This document shows positions 46,419 to 55,062 of a DNA stretch of 64,000 nucleotides, piece after piece. The stretch's first letter is position 1. Each line of letters opens with the position of its first letter. The position numbers and the translations under genes were made by a program. The stretch spans positions 48,258 to 112,257 of the forward strand of contig NZ_JAOZVR010000122.1 in assembly GCF_025869515.1 (NCBI RefSeq). Reading direction: 5' to 3'. The notes under the pieces are model-generated. The model did not search any database, was not told the origin of the DNA, and saw only the letters and a program-made list of their open reading frames with translations. The stretch is from Ferrovibrio sp. Its GTDB lineage: Bacteria > Pseudomonadota > Alphaproteobacteria > Ferrovibrionales > Ferrovibrionaceae.

Positions 46419-47959
46419 ACTTCCGCCGCGTCGTCGGCTACGCCCTCAGCACCCTGGTCTTCAGAGCGGGGGCGCAGGGTGGGGAAGGCGATCACTTCGC
46501 GGATGGTCGGCGAATTGGTCAGCAGCATCGCCAGGCGGTCGATGCCAATGCCGAGGCCGCCCATCGGCATCATGCCGGCAGACTGGGCTTTCAGGAAATC
46601 TTCGTCGATGCGATGCGCCTCATCGTCGCCGCCGTCGCGCTGGCTTTGCTGATCCTCGAAACGGGCCCGCTGTTCCTGCGGATCGGCCAGCTCGGAAAAC
46701 GCATTGGCGATTTCCCAGGTGTTGCAGAAGGTTTCAAAGCGTTCGGCAATCGCCGGATTGGCATGGTTGGCCTTGGCCAGCGGCGAGATCGCCTTGGGCA
46801 GAGCTACCACATGGGTCGGCTGGATCAGGTTGGGCTCGACGAAATGCTCGAAGCAGGCTTCCACCACCTTGCCCCAGCTGGCGCCGGGGGCGATGGCGAC
46901 GCCAACCTGCTTCGCGGCATCGCGGGCCTGCGCATCGTCCAGGCCCTCCAGCTTCACCTTGCCGTGTTCCTCGATCAGGCCGAGCATGGTGGCGCGGCGG
47001 AACGGTGGCGTGAAATCGATCTCGTGCTCGCCGAACTTCACCCTGGTGCCGCCGGTGGCGGTGATCGCCGCCTGGGCAATGGTGCGTTCGGCGATATCCA
47101 TCATGTCCTCATAATCGGCATAGGCCTGATAGAGTTCCATGGTGGTGAATTCAGGATTGTGGCGCGGCGAGATGCCTTCGTTGCGGAAACAGCGGTTGAT
47201 CTCGAACACCTTCTCGCTCAGGCCGCCGATTACCAGCCGCTTGAGATGCAGTTCGGGCGCGATGCGCATGTAGAGCGGGATATCCAGCGCATTGTGGTGC
47301 GTGATGAAGGGGCGGGCGATGGCGCCGCCGGGAATGCTGTGCAGCATCGGCGTCTCGACCTCGAGGAAGCCTTCGCCGCTGAGGAAGTTGCGCACCGACT
47401 GGATCACGCGGAAGCGCGTGCGCAGGGTCTGGCGACTCTCATCATTGCCGATCAGGTCGTATTCGCGATGGCGGTAGCGCTGCTCCACATTCTTTAGGCC
47501 GTGCCACTTTTCCGGCGGCGGCTCCAGTGCCTTGGCCAGCACGACGATCTCGGTGGTATCCACCGTGATCTCGCCGCGCTTGGTGCGGCGGACGGTGCCG
47601 CGCACGCCGATGATGTCGCCCAGATCGAGCGCTTTCATCACCGTGGCGAAACGGCCCTGCACGTCTTCCTTGCCGGTATAAATCTGCAGCTTCACGGTGT
47701 CATCGACCAGATCGATGAACATGCCGCTGTTGCGGATCGCCATCACGCGGCCGGCGACAGCCACAGTCAGCTCGGTGCGCTCGTCGGGCTGCAGATGCGC
47801 GAAAGCCTCATGCACCGCCGTATTCTTGTGCGATTTGGGAAATTTCGGCGCCAGATAAGGATCGAGCCCGAGCTGGCGCAGGTGCTGCAGCTTGGCTTCG
47901 CGGTTGGCGCGTTCGCCGGAGGCATCCGGCGCAGCTTGGACAGGGGGCTGATTGGTCAC
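46415..47959 (-). CDS. lysS: Lysyl-tRNA synthetase, class II
   Basis: Charges tRNA-Lys. An N-terminal OB-fold anticodon domain (about 50-160; VAGRVMAIRNSGM) precedes the class II core: motif 2 FEINRCFRNEGISPRHNPEFTTM and motif 3 GGLGIGIDRLAMLL. 514 aa, with a short acidic tail. It starts with GTG 47959. It heads the lysS-lgt-NDUFAF7-pgeF run and is divergent from ubiK. Confidence 0.97.
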   Translation of the reverse strand: MTNQPPVQAAPDASGERANREAKLQHLRQLGLDPYLAPKFPKSHKNTAVHEAFAHLQPDERTELTVAVAGRVMAIRNSGMFIDLVDDTVKLQIYTGKEDVQGRFATVMKALDLGDIIGVRGTVRRTKRGEITVDTTEIVVLAKALEPPPEKWHGLKNVEQRYRHREYDLIGNDESRQTLRTRFRVIQSVRNFLSGEGFLEVETPMLHSIPGGAIARPFITHHNALDIPLYMRIAPELHLKRLVIGGLSEKVFEINRCFRNEGISPRHNPEFTTMELYQAYADYEDMMDIAERTIAQAAITATGGTRVKFGEHEIDFTPPFRRATMLGLIEEHGKVKLEGLDDAQARDAAKQVGVAIAPGASWGKVVEACFEHFVEPNLIQPTHVVALPKAISPLAKANHANPAIAERFETFCNTWEIANAFSELADPQEQRARFEDQQSQRDGGDDEAHRIDEDFLKAQSAGMMPMGGLGIGIDRLAMLLTNSPTIREVIAFPTLRPRSEDQGAEGVADDAAEV

Positions 47960-48065
47960 GGCACTTCGCTTGGCAGAACGGAAATATGGGGCCGGACCCT
48001 AGCACCCGACCCCCGGCTTTCCAACCGCTCGGGCACAATCCGCACGGGGACCGCACTAACCTGTG

Positions 48066-48118
48066 GACAGGCCGGAGTCGCGGCGGAATAGCTGTGGAAA
48101 AGGCTGTTCCGGCCTGTC
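48066..48118. repeat. 10-bp inverted repeat in the lysS/ubiK divergent region
   Basis: GACAGGCCGG (48066-48075) and CCGGCCTGTC (48109-48118) form a perfect inverted repeat with a 33-bp spacer, which contains TGTGGAAAA (48093-48101), one mismatch from a DnaA box. It lies in the 226-bp gap between the divergent lysS and ubiK starts. A regulatory role is possible but unproven. Confidence 0.45.
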
Positions 48119-48185
48119 TGCAGCGCTTGCGGGCAGCCTGTGGCACGGCCATATCGGATAAGGATTTCCCGCTTGGAGTCGCGCC

Positions 48186-48452
48186 ATGCAGACCGATAAC
48201 CGCCTGCTCGACGATCTCAGCCGCATCGCCACCGGTGCCCTCGGTGCCCTGCAGGGTGTGAAGGGCGAGGTGGAACAGGCCTTCCGCCAGCGGCTGGAAC
48301 GGGCGCTGACCGATATGGAACTGGTCAGCCGCGAGGAATTCGAGGCCGTCAAAGCGATGGCCGAAGCGGCGCGGGAAGAGAATATCCGGCTTGCCGAACG
48401 GCTCGCCGCGCTCGAATCCAAGCAGAACGCCGGATTCGCCGATCCGGCCTAA
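48186..48452 (+). CDS. ubiK: Ubiquinone biosynthesis accessory factor UbiK (BMFP domain)
   Basis: Helps aerobic ubiquinone synthesis by scaffolding UbiJ and Ubi enzymes. The 88 residues are an amphipathic helix followed by a coiled coil, with the BMFP motif VSREEFEAVKAMAEAAREEN (C-terminal half) and an Ala/Gly-rich N-terminus. No enzymatic motif, as expected. Single gene with no clear terminator. Confidence 0.88.
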   Translation: MQTDNRLLDDLSRIATGALGALQGVKGEVEQAFRQRLERALTDMELVSREEFEAVKAMAEAAREENIRLAERLAALESKQNAGFADPA

Positions 48453-48500
48453 CCCAAGCCCGGATCAGGCGAATTTCATGAATTTTTCCTAAATCTGTTC

Positions 48501-48529
48501 TTGCACCCCACATGCCCCCCGCATACTCT
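48501..48529 (+). promoter_or_regulatory. Candidate sigma-70 promoter for ybjN-like gene
   Basis: TTGCAC (48501-48506) and TACTCT (48524-48529) with a 17-bp spacer, in the 251-bp gap after ubiK. A long leader of about 165 nt would follow. The match is by eye only. Confidence 0.4.
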
Positions 48530-48703
48530 AAATCTATGGTGCGTCCTGTTTCGCGACACCTATATATATGGTCAGCCGAGGCGTTGGGGGCATTCTCGGC
48601 CAAGGCCGATGCTGTCGCCTCATGGGGCCAAATTCCCAGCCAGATGAGCCATTCCAGGTTACCCAGCCGAGAACCGGCCTGCCGCAAGGGGGAGCGTTAA
48701 CGC

Positions 48704-49207
48704 ATGCGGACTCTGATCGAAAGCGAGACCACTGGGCGTCTCAACCCGCTCGACCTTGTGGAACAGATTGTCGGTGAGCATGAATGGCCGTTCGACCGCC
48801 AGGGTCAGGACGAACTCACCGTTGGCGTTTCCGGTCGTTACTGCGAACATCAGATGTGGTTTTCCTGGCGCGAGGAGCTGGGCGCGTTGAGCTTCACCTG
48901 CGCCTTCGACATGAAGGTGCCGTCCAATCGCCGCCGTGACCTGCATTCCCTGCTGGCCTATGTGAACGAGAAGGCGCTGATCGGCCATTTCGACTACTGG
49001 ATCGAGGAGGGCATGGTGGTGTTCCGCCAGGCCCTGCTGCTGCGCGGCGGCCTGGGCGCCACCACCGAGCAGATCGAGGATCTGATGGAAATCGGCCTGT
49101 CGGAATGCGAACGCTTCTATCCGGCCTTCCAGTTCCTGGTCTGGGGCGGGCGCACGCCGGAAGATGCGGTGGCGGCCGCAATGTTCGAATGCATGGGCGA
49201 AGCCTGA
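48704..49207 (+). CDS. YbjN domain-containing protein
   Basis: 167-aa cytosolic protein of the YbjN family (type III secretion chaperone-like fold), linked to stress responses and motility in E. coli. Recognised by GRYCEHQMWFSWREELGAL, FDMKVPSNRRRDLHSLLAYVNE and FRQALLLRGGLG. No partner gene is nearby. It is followed by a strong hairpin before proC. Confidence 0.87.
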   Translation: MRTLIESETTGRLNPLDLVEQIVGEHEWPFDRQGQDELTVGVSGRYCEHQMWFSWREELGALSFTCAFDMKVPSNRRRDLHSLLAYVNEKALIGHFDYWIEEGMVVFRQALLLRGGLGATTEQIEDLMEIGLSECERFYPAFQFLVWGGRTPEDAVAAAMFECMGEA

Positions 49208-49256
49208 ACGGCATTGCCTGATCCGGCCGGCTTGCCGTCGGCCGAATGATCTGCCC

Positions 49257-49292
49257 GAAGGCGGGGAAGCGTTAAGACGCTTCCCCGCCTTC
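49257..49292 (+). terminator. Hairpin between ybjN-like gene and proC
   Basis: GAAGGCGGGGAAGCG pairs perfectly with CGCTTCCCCGCCTTC (15 bp) around a TTAAGA loop. The downstream sequence GTCGTTTCT is only moderately T-rich, but stem strength favours termination. Confidence 0.7.
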
Positions 49293-49348
49293 GTCGTTTC
49301 TGCCAGAAAAAGCCATCATTCCCTGCATGTTCGGATCGGAGGCATCGC

Positions 49349-50149
49349 ATGAACGGCATTCTGTTGGTTGGCTGCGGCAAAATGGGTGGTGCGATGCTCG
49401 TCGGCTGGCTGCAACGCGGTGTGGCGGCGGCAGATGTCGTGGTGGTCGAACCCAATCCGGTGCCCGGTCTGCCTGCCGGCGTGCGGCAGGTGACCGATGC
49501 GACGGCTGTGCCCGCTGATTTCAAGCCCGCGCTCGTGCTGCTGGCGGTGAAGCCGCAGGTGATGGACACGGTGGCGCCGGCTTACGCGGCCTATGCCGGA
49601 TCGGGTGCGTGTTTCCTGTCGGTGGCGGCGGGCAAGACGATCGCCACTCTGAACGGTTCGCTCGGCGGCTCCGCAGCGGTGGTGCGCAGCATTCCCAACA
49701 CGCCGGCAGCGGTGGGTGAGGGGATCACCATTGCCTGCGCCAATCCGGCGGTCAGCGCCACGCAGCGCAAGTTCTGCGAAAGCCTGCTCTCGGCTGTCGG
49801 TGAGGTCGGCTGGGTCGAGGATGAAGGCCTGATCGATGCGGTGACGGCAGTTTCCGGCTCGGGTCCGGCCTATGTCTTCTGGCTGACCGAATGCATGGCC
49901 GCAGCCGGTGCGGCGGCCGGGCTGCCCGCCGATCTGGCGGCGCGACTGGCGCGGGCCACGGTGATCGGGTCGGGTGCCCTGATGAAGCAGAGTGTCGATA
50001 GTCCGGAGCAGTTGCGCAAGAATGTCACCAGTCCCAATGGCACCACGCAGGCCGCCCTCGATGTGCTGATGGCCGGCGACGGCCTCGGTCCGCTGATGCA
50101 GCGCGCCATTGCGGCAGCGACCAAACGTTCGCGCGAGCTGGCCGGCTGA
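49349..50149 (+). CDS. proC: Pyrroline-5-carboxylate reductase
   Basis: Last step of proline synthesis, NAD(P)H-dependent. Rossmann start ILLVGCGKMGGAMLVGWL, the substrate segment RSIPNTPAAVGEGIT and the C-terminal dimerisation motif SGSGPAYVFWLTECMAAAG are intact, as is the NVTSPNGTTQAAL signature. 266 aa, usual length. ubiK-ybjN-proC order on one strand is seen in related bacteria. Confidence 0.97.
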   Translation: MNGILLVGCGKMGGAMLVGWLQRGVAAADVVVVEPNPVPGLPAGVRQVTDATAVPADFKPALVLLAVKPQVMDTVAPAYAAYAGSGACFLSVAAGKTIATLNGSLGGSAAVVRSIPNTPAAVGEGITIACANPAVSATQRKFCESLLSAVGEVGWVEDEGLIDAVTAVSGSGPAYVFWLTECMAAAGAAAGLPADLAARLARATVIGSGALMKQSVDSPEQLRKNVTSPNGTTQAALDVLMAGDGLGPLMQRAIAAATKRSRELAG

Positions 50150-50214
50150 TCCTTCGGCCTTGCCATGGCCTGATCGCGCTCCCAGATTAGGGAATACCGA
50201 TCGAGGAGGCTGCG

Positions 50215-50898
50215 ATGGCCCAGGATGACAAACAGGGCAAGAAGCGGACGACCAGGCCGAAGGCGGCCCGCAAGCCTGCGGCCGGGGGCCCGGCCGCTGC
50301 CGATCCCGTGGATGCCATGCTGACCCTGGTTGCAGAGCAGGGCTGGCGCGCCACCACCTTGGGCCGGATCGCCGAGGCCAGCGGTCTGCCGCTGAGCGAG
50401 CTTTACGGCCGGTATCGCTCAAAAACCGACCTGCTGGCGGCCTACGCGCATCACATCGATGCTGCCATGCTGGCGGCTCTGGGGCGGCCGGTTGCCGCGC
50501 CGGGGGATGCCGCCGGGATCAAGGACCGGCTGTTCGAGGCCGTCATGGCCCGTTTCGATGCCCTGGCGCCGCACAAGGCCGCCATTCGGGTTCTGCTGCG
50601 CGAATTGCCCGCCGATCCCCTGGCCCTGGCCTGTTTTCTTCAGCGTGGTCTGGCACCGGGCCTGGACTGGATGCTGGCGACCGCTGAGCTGGATGCAGGC
50701 GGGTTCCCGGGGATGATGCGGCGGAAGCTGCTCGGCGGAATATATCTCGACACCCTGCGCGTTTGGCTCAAGGATGACAGCGCCGACCTGGCCGCGACGA
50801 TGGCCCATCTCGACAAGCGGCTGGAGCAGGGCCTGCGCTGGCTGACTGCCCGCGGACCGATCTCGCATATGCGAGAAAGAGCTGCAAATCGCTCGTAA
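50215..50898 (+). CDS. TetR family regulator with COQ9-like C-terminal domain
   Basis: 227 aa. A basic, Lys/Ala/Pro-rich N-terminal tail (1-32) precedes a TetR helix-turn-helix (TTLGRIAEASGLPLSELYGRYRSKTDLL) and a ligand domain with features of the COQ9 group (LRELPADPLALACFLQRGLAPGLDWM). Members near phasin genes have been proposed to respond to hydrophobic ligands. It lies 115 bases upstream of the phasin gene, with a palindrome between, which suggests it controls phasin expression. Confidence 0.82.
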   Translation: MAQDDKQGKKRTTRPKAARKPAAGGPAAADPVDAMLTLVAEQGWRATTLGRIAEASGLPLSELYGRYRSKTDLLAAYAHHIDAAMLAALGRPVAAPGDAAGIKDRLFEAVMARFDALAPHKAAIRVLLRELPADPLALACFLQRGLAPGLDWMLATAELDAGGFPGMMRRKLLGGIYLDTLRVWLKDDSADLAATMAHLDKRLEQGLRWLTARGPISHMRERAANRS

Positions 50899-50915
50899 GT
50901 GATTGTTAAATATTA

Positions 50916-50930
50916 TTGTGCACTGCACAA
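50916..50930. promoter_or_regulatory. Palindromic operator TTGTGCA-C-TGCACAA
   Basis: A perfect inverted repeat with 7-bp arms and a one-base centre, located 7 bases upstream of the -35 box of the predicted phasin promoter. Its symmetry suits a dimeric regulator such as the TetR-type protein just upstream or a PhaR-type repressor. The palindrome is seen directly; the ligand is inferred. Confidence 0.65.
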
Positions 50931-50937
50931 AATTTCA

Positions 50938-50966
50938 TTGACGCCGCGGTCCGACCCCGATACCTT
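50938..50966 (+). promoter_or_regulatory. Candidate sigma-70 promoter of the phasin gene
   Basis: TTGACG (50938-50943) and TACCTT (50961-50966) with exactly 17 bases between, 48 bases upstream of the phasin ATG. Adjacent to the operator palindrome. Confidence 0.6.
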
Positions 50967-51013
50967 GCCCGGCGTCATTACCCCCTACCAAATCAGACGC
51001 CCGGGAGCCAAAA

Positions 51014-51445
51014 ATGAGCAAGACCACCGAGAATCCGTTTGCCAGTTTCGACCTCAGCAAGATGTTCGCCGACCTGAAGCTGCCCGGCATCGATCCGGCC
51101 TCGCTGGCGGCGACCCAGCAGAAGAATATCGAGGCGCTGACCGCGGCCAATAAGCGCGCCTATGAAGGCTACCAGGCGCTGGCCAAGCGTCAGGGCGAGA
51201 TCTTCAAGGAGAATATGGAAGAGTTCGCCAGCATGCTGAAAGGCGTGACCCCGAGCAGCGCCAGCGACATCAACCCGGCCAAGCAGGCAGAACTGATGCG
51301 TCAGGCGGCCGAGAAGGCGCTCGCCAATCTGCGCGAGCTGTCCGAAATGATGACCCAGACCAATACCGAGGCCTTCGCGGTGATCAATCAGCGCCTGAAG
51401 GAAAACATGGAAGAGCTGAAGAAGCACATTCCGACCGCGAAGTAA
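51014..51445 (+). CDS. Phasin family protein
   Basis: Coats polyhydroxyalkanoate granules. 143 aa, highly helical, with the phasin signature FDLSKMFADLKLPGIDPASL, NIEALTAANKRAYEGYQALAKRQ and EMMTQTNTEAFAVI. ATG 51014 is preceded by GGAGCCAAAA. No phaC/phaB genes are in the window. The operator, promoter and terminator flank it closely, so it is an independent unit. Confidence 0.92.
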   Translation: MSKTTENPFASFDLSKMFADLKLPGIDPASLAATQQKNIEALTAANKRAYEGYQALAKRQGEIFKENMEEFASMLKGVTPSSASDINPAKQAELMRQAAEKALANLRELSEMMTQTNTEAFAVINQRLKENMEELKKHIPTAK

Positions 51446-51494
51446 GACTGCGGATGCGGTAACGGCAACTGGCAGACGATTTGCCAGATGGCAG

Positions 51495-51528
51495 ACGGGC
51501 GGAGTAAAAACTCCGCCCGTTTCTTTTT
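51495..51528 (+). terminator. Intrinsic terminator of the phasin gene
   Basis: ACGGGCGGAGT (51495-51505) and ACTCCGCCCGT (51510-51520) form an 11-bp stem with an AAAA loop, followed by TTCTTTTT. Located 50 bases after the phasin stop. Confidence 0.9.
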
Positions 51529-51572
51529 GTCCGCCTGACTACAGCCAGGTACTCGTCGATGAGGAGGCCCCA

Positions 51573-51911
51573 ATGGCCGAGATTGCATTCGATGATTTTC
51601 ACAAGGTCGATATTCGCGTCGGTACGGTGATCCGCGCCGAGCCGTTTCCCGAAGCGCGCAAGCCGGCGATCAAACTCTGGGTCGATTTCGGCTCGCCCCT
51701 GGGGGTGAAGAAATCCTCAGCGCAGATCACCCGCCACTACACGCCCGAAGCTCTGATCGGCCGGCAGGTTATCGCCGTGGTCAATTTTCCGCCGCGGCAG
51801 ATCGGGTCGTTCATGTCGGAAATTCTTGTACTCGGCCTGCCTGATTCGGATGGCCAGGTCGTATTGCTCGGTCCGGACCTGGTGGTTCCCAATGGCGGCC
51901 GAATGTATTGA
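51573..51911 (+). CDS. CsaA-type tRNA-binding-domain protein
   Basis: 112-aa protein of the CsaA family, a dimer with an OB-fold EMAP-II-like tRNA-binding domain, described in Bacillus as an export-related chaperone. Motifs: FDDFHKVDIRVGTVIRAEPF, the RKPAIKLWVDFG strand and PPRQIGSFMSEILVLG. ATG 51573 has GAGGAGG upstream. Substrate or partner is unknown here. Confidence 0.9.
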   Translation: MAEIAFDDFHKVDIRVGTVIRAEPFPEARKPAIKLWVDFGSPLGVKKSSAQITRHYTPEALIGRQVIAVVNFPPRQIGSFMSEILVLGLPDSDGQVVLLGPDLVVPNGGRMY

Positions 51912-51955
51912 CCGAACCTTGGCCTCAGCCGACAATCCGGCCAGGAACCAGCCCA

Positions 51956-52399
51956 ATGATAAAAAAAATGCGTTTCATATTTTTCATGCCCCTCATTCTG
52001 ACTGTTGCAGTCGCTGCCGGCAGCGGCAGCGCGGCAGCGCAGGACCATGATTGCGTCGTGCGGCAATTCGTGCTGACCGGTCTGGTCAGCAATCTTGAGC
52101 CGCAGGGTGTGGTCGAAGGCAATTATCCGGTCGGGACCGAGCGGGCCTATGGCTTCGCCCGGCTCGATTGCACGCAGGTGCGTGCCGGCGAAACCTTCTG
52201 GTTTCACTGGGTGCGTAACGATCAGGAGGTCGGCCGTTCCAAGGCGCGCGTCGATGTCAGTCGCAACTGGCGCATTTGGTCGCAGTCACGCATCTTTCCG
52301 GGCGAGTGGGTGTTGCAGCTGAAGGACAGCGATGGTCGCCTGCAGGCCGAGCGCCGCTTCAGCGTCGCCGAGCCACCGCCGAAGCCGACCCAGAACTGA
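51956..52399 (+). CDS. Secreted DUF2914-like protein
   Basis: 147 aa with a signal peptide (residues 1-28, ending SAAAQ). The mature domain is beta-rich and resembles DUF2914: ERAYGFARLDCTQVRAGETFWFHWVRNDQEV, then WRIWSQSRIFPGEWVLQL. Probably periplasmic; function unknown. ATG 51956 is preceded by AGGAA. It is convergent with the sensor kinase gene, leaving 36 bases between them. Confidence 0.72.
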   Translation: MIKKMRFIFFMPLILTVAVAAGSGSAAAQDHDCVVRQFVLTGLVSNLEPQGVVEGNYPVGTERAYGFARLDCTQVRAGETFWFHWVRNDQEVGRSKARVDVSRNWRIWSQSRIFPGEWVLQLKDSDGRLQAERRFSVAEPPPKPTQN

Positions 52400-52435
52400 C
52401 GCCGGTCGCCCGATCGGCAAACTGCTCCCTGATCG

Positions 52436-53749
52436 TCAGATCGGCAATCTGATCGTGACCATCAGGCCGCCCATCGGGGATTCACCCAGGGCGATCTCGC
52501 CGCCATGGGCCAATACGGCATCGCGGGCGATGGTCAGGCCGAGGCCGACATTGCCGCTGCCATGCCGGGCCTGGTCGAGGCGGTAGAAGGGCCGGAAAAC
52601 CTTGTGGCGTTCCTTTTCAGGCAGCCCGGGGCCATCGTCTTCAATGCGGATTTCCACGCGATTGGCATGCCGGATCACGCTAAGGCGGACATGCCGCCCG
52701 AACCGCAGGGCATTCTCGATCAAATTCGCCATGGCGCGCTTGAAGCTCAGGCGGCGCAGCGGCAGCGTGAAACTGGAGCCGATCTCGATCTGCAACTCGC
52801 GCCCGCGCCGTCGCACATCATCGGCCAGTTCGTTCAGCAGATTGGCAAGGTCGGTCGGCTCGGCCGGCTGCTCGCTCTGGCCGCGGGCGAAGGCCAGATA
52901 GGCGCCGACCATTTTCTCCATTTCGTCGATGTCGCGTTTCAGTTCATCCAGTTCCGGATCCTGCGGCATCAGCGACAGTTGCAGCTTCATGCGGGTGAGC
53001 GGTGTGCGCAGATCGTGGCTGACGCCGGCCAGCATGTCGGTGCGTTCGCGGATATGGCGCCGGATGCGGTCGCGCATGGCCAGGAAGGCGCGCGCCGCAG
53101 CGCGCACTTCCTCGGCGCCGGTGGGGCGGAAATCGGCAATCTCGCGGCCCTTGCCGAAGGCATCCGCGGCCTCGGCGAGCCTGCGGATCGGCTTGATCTG
53201 GTTGCGCAGGAACAGCACGGCAATGCCCATCAGCACGATCGAGGCTGCCCCCATCCAGGCCATGAAGGCGTAGGTGCTGGTGGAGAAGATGCGATTCTCC
53301 GGCGCCACCACCGTCATCAGCGCATCGGGCAGCTTTACATAGATCACGACCGTGCGGTCATTACGCTGGGTGTCGATCATATAGGGTTGCCACACGCGCT
53401 CGCTCAGCGCCTGAATCAGCATGCGGTCGAGGATCGAATAGCGCCGCGGCGTCGGGATATTGGCTGGAAAATCGGCGCTGGGTTCGAAACTGATATCAAT
53501 CTCCAGCGACTGGCCCATTCGGTGCACCAATTCGGCCAATACGGATGGATCGCGGTTATCTTCCCGGGTCGAGATCACCACGGCGATTTCGCCTGCCAGA
53601 CCGAGGCCGAGGCGGCGCGTCACCGCATCCCAGTGGCGCTCATAAAAGACGTAAGTCAGCAGCGCCTGCAGCACCACCACGGGAGCGACAAGCAGCAGCA
53701 GCCAGCGGCCAAACAGGCTACGCGGCAGCAGGCGCTTGATCATCATCAT
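52436..53749 (-). CDS. EnvZ-like sensor histidine kinase
   Basis: 437 aa: membrane segments at about 14-34 and 160-182, a periplasmic sensor of about 125 residues, HAMP (IKPIRRLAEAADAFGKG), H-box VSHDLRTPLTRMKLQLSL with H245, N-box NLIENALRFG, G1 DDGPGLP and G2 GLGLTIARD. EnvZ-type layout. ATG 53749 (MMMIKRLLPR) is chosen; an upstream frame extension would overlap the response-regulator stop. It lies 23 bases after the OmpR-type regulator, its certain partner. Confidence 0.93.
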   Translation of the reverse strand: MMMIKRLLPRSLFGRWLLLLVAPVVVLQALLTYVFYERHWDAVTRRLGLGLAGEIAVVISTREDNRDPSVLAELVHRMGQSLEIDISFEPSADFPANIPTPRRYSILDRMLIQALSERVWQPYMIDTQRNDRTVVIYVKLPDALMTVVAPENRIFSTSTYAFMAWMGAASIVLMGIAVLFLRNQIKPIRRLAEAADAFGKGREIADFRPTGAEEVRAAARAFLAMRDRIRRHIRERTDMLAGVSHDLRTPLTRMKLQLSLMPQDPELDELKRDIDEMEKMVGAYLAFARGQSEQPAEPTDLANLLNELADDVRRRGRELQIEIGSSFTLPLRRLSFKRAMANLIENALRFGRHVRLSVIRHANRVEIRIEDDGPGLPEKERHKVFRPFYRLDQARHGSGNVGLGLTIARDAVLAHGGEIALGESPMGGLMVTIRLPI

Positions 53750-53772
53750 GACGCTGCCGCTGTCATGGCCGG

Positions 53773-54462
53773 TTATTCGGTCCAGAGCACATAGCCTTCG
53801 CCCCACACGGTCTGCAGGAAGCGCGGATTGCGCGGATCGGTCTCGATCTTGCGGCGCAGGCGGGTGATCTGCACATCGACGGCGCGGCTTTCGCCGGCGC
53901 TGGCCGGATCGGCAAGCGCGGCGCGTGGAACAGTCTGGCCCGGGCTGCGCGCCAACACGCGCAGCAATTGCGCCTCGCCGGTGGTCAGCGGCACCATCTC
54001 TTCGCCGCGCTTCAGTTCGCCACGTACGGCATCGAAGCTGAAATCGCCGAAACGCGTGGTGACGGTCGGTGCCACGGGCGCAGGGCGTGCGGCGCGCCTG
54101 AGGATGGCATTGATGCGCAGCGTCAGTTCGCGCGGTTCGAAGGGCTTCGGCAGATAGTCATCGGCGCCAGTCTCCAGGCCCTGGATGCGGTCTTCGGCTT
54201 CGCCGCGTGCGGTCAGCAGGATCACCGGCACGGCATTGCCGCGTTTGCGCAACTCCTGCACAAAGTCGAAACCGTTCTGTCCCGGCATCATCACGTCCAC
54301 GATCAACAGGTCGAAGCTGACCGATGCGAGCTTGGCGCCAGCATCGGCGGCGTCCTCGGCGCCGGTGACGCGAAAACCCTGACCCGCCAGATAACGCGCG
54401 AGCAGCGTGCGAATCCGTTCGTCGTCGTCGACGACCAGGATGTGAACTTCGGCGAGGTCCAT
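53773..54462 (-). CDS. OmpR/PetR family response regulator
   Basis: 229 aa. Receiver domain with acidic pair DDD (residues 12-14), phosphoacceptor D56 in LLIVDVMMPG, and Lys in LPKPFEPRE; winged helix DNA-binding domain with VDVQITRLRRKIE and FLQTVWGEGYVL. The MarR-OmpR-EnvZ order resembles the petP-petR set of Rhodobacter capsulatus, which sits by petABC there; here petABC is 20 kb away. The targets are unknown. Confidence 0.93.
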   Translation of the reverse strand: MDLAEVHILVVDDDERIRTLLARYLAGQGFRVTGAEDAADAGAKLASVSFDLLIVDVMMPGQNGFDFVQELRKRGNAVPVILLTARGEAEDRIQGLETGADDYLPKPFEPRELTLRINAILRRAARPAPVAPTVTTRFGDFSFDAVRGELKRGEEMVPLTTGEAQLLRVLARSPGQTVPRAALADPASAGESRAVDVQITRLRRKIETDPRNPRFLQTVWGEGYVLWTE

Positions 54463-54476
54463 GATCCGTGTTGCCC

Positions 54477-54971
54477 TCAGCGACGCTGGATGGCGCGCAG
54501 AATCGCCGGCCGTTCCTGCTCATCGATCAGACCGGCCAGCACCTTGCGATATCCGGCCACCGCCTCGGCGCCCGCCTCGCGATAGGCCTCGGCCACTTTG
54601 GCCTGCTGCACGGTGGCGATCTGGCGCTCCAGATGTTTGCCCTGGTCGGTGAGGAACAGCTGGCGCTGGCGGCGATCGCGGGTGCCCTGCTGCTGGCGCA
54701 CGAAGCCGCCCTCGATCAAGGCCGAGAGCACACGCGACAGGCTTTGTTTGGTGATGCGCAGGATGGCCAGCAGTTCGGCCACCGTGATGCCGGGATTGCC
54801 ACCGATGAAATGCAGTGCCCGGTGATGCGCCCGGCCGAAGCCGTAACGTTCCAGGATTTCGTCGGGGCCGCGGGTAAAATCGCGATAGGCGTAAAACAGC
54901 AATTCGATGGCCTGGCGAAGCTCGTCTTCGCGGAGGAACAATGGGTTGGCCAACGATTTCAGGTCAGTCAT
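54477..54971 (-). CDS. MarR family regulator (PetP-like)
   Basis: 164-aa winged helix-turn-helix protein: GNPGITVAELLAILRITKQSLSRVLSAL (helix-turn-helix) then VRQQQGTRDRRQRQLFLTDQG (wing). 14 bases upstream of the response regulator on the same strand, hence one operon. Divergent from ilvE across 180 bases that hold a promoter and an imperfect inverted repeat, so it might also control ilvE. Confidence 0.9.
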   Translation of the reverse strand: MTDLKSLANPLFLREDELRQAIELLFYAYRDFTRGPDEILERYGFGRAHHRALHFIGGNPGITVAELLAILRITKQSLSRVLSALIEGGFVRQQQGTRDRRQRQLFLTDQGKHLERQIATVQQAKVAEAYREAGAEAVAGYRKVLAGLIDEQERPAILRAIQRR

Positions 54972-55062
54972 GATCTTCTATATGGCCCAAAGGGATAGCC
55001 GGCTTCAAGGTAGCCGGCAGTATATCATCGGAATGGCTGGTGCGAAAAATATGGCAGTAGTA

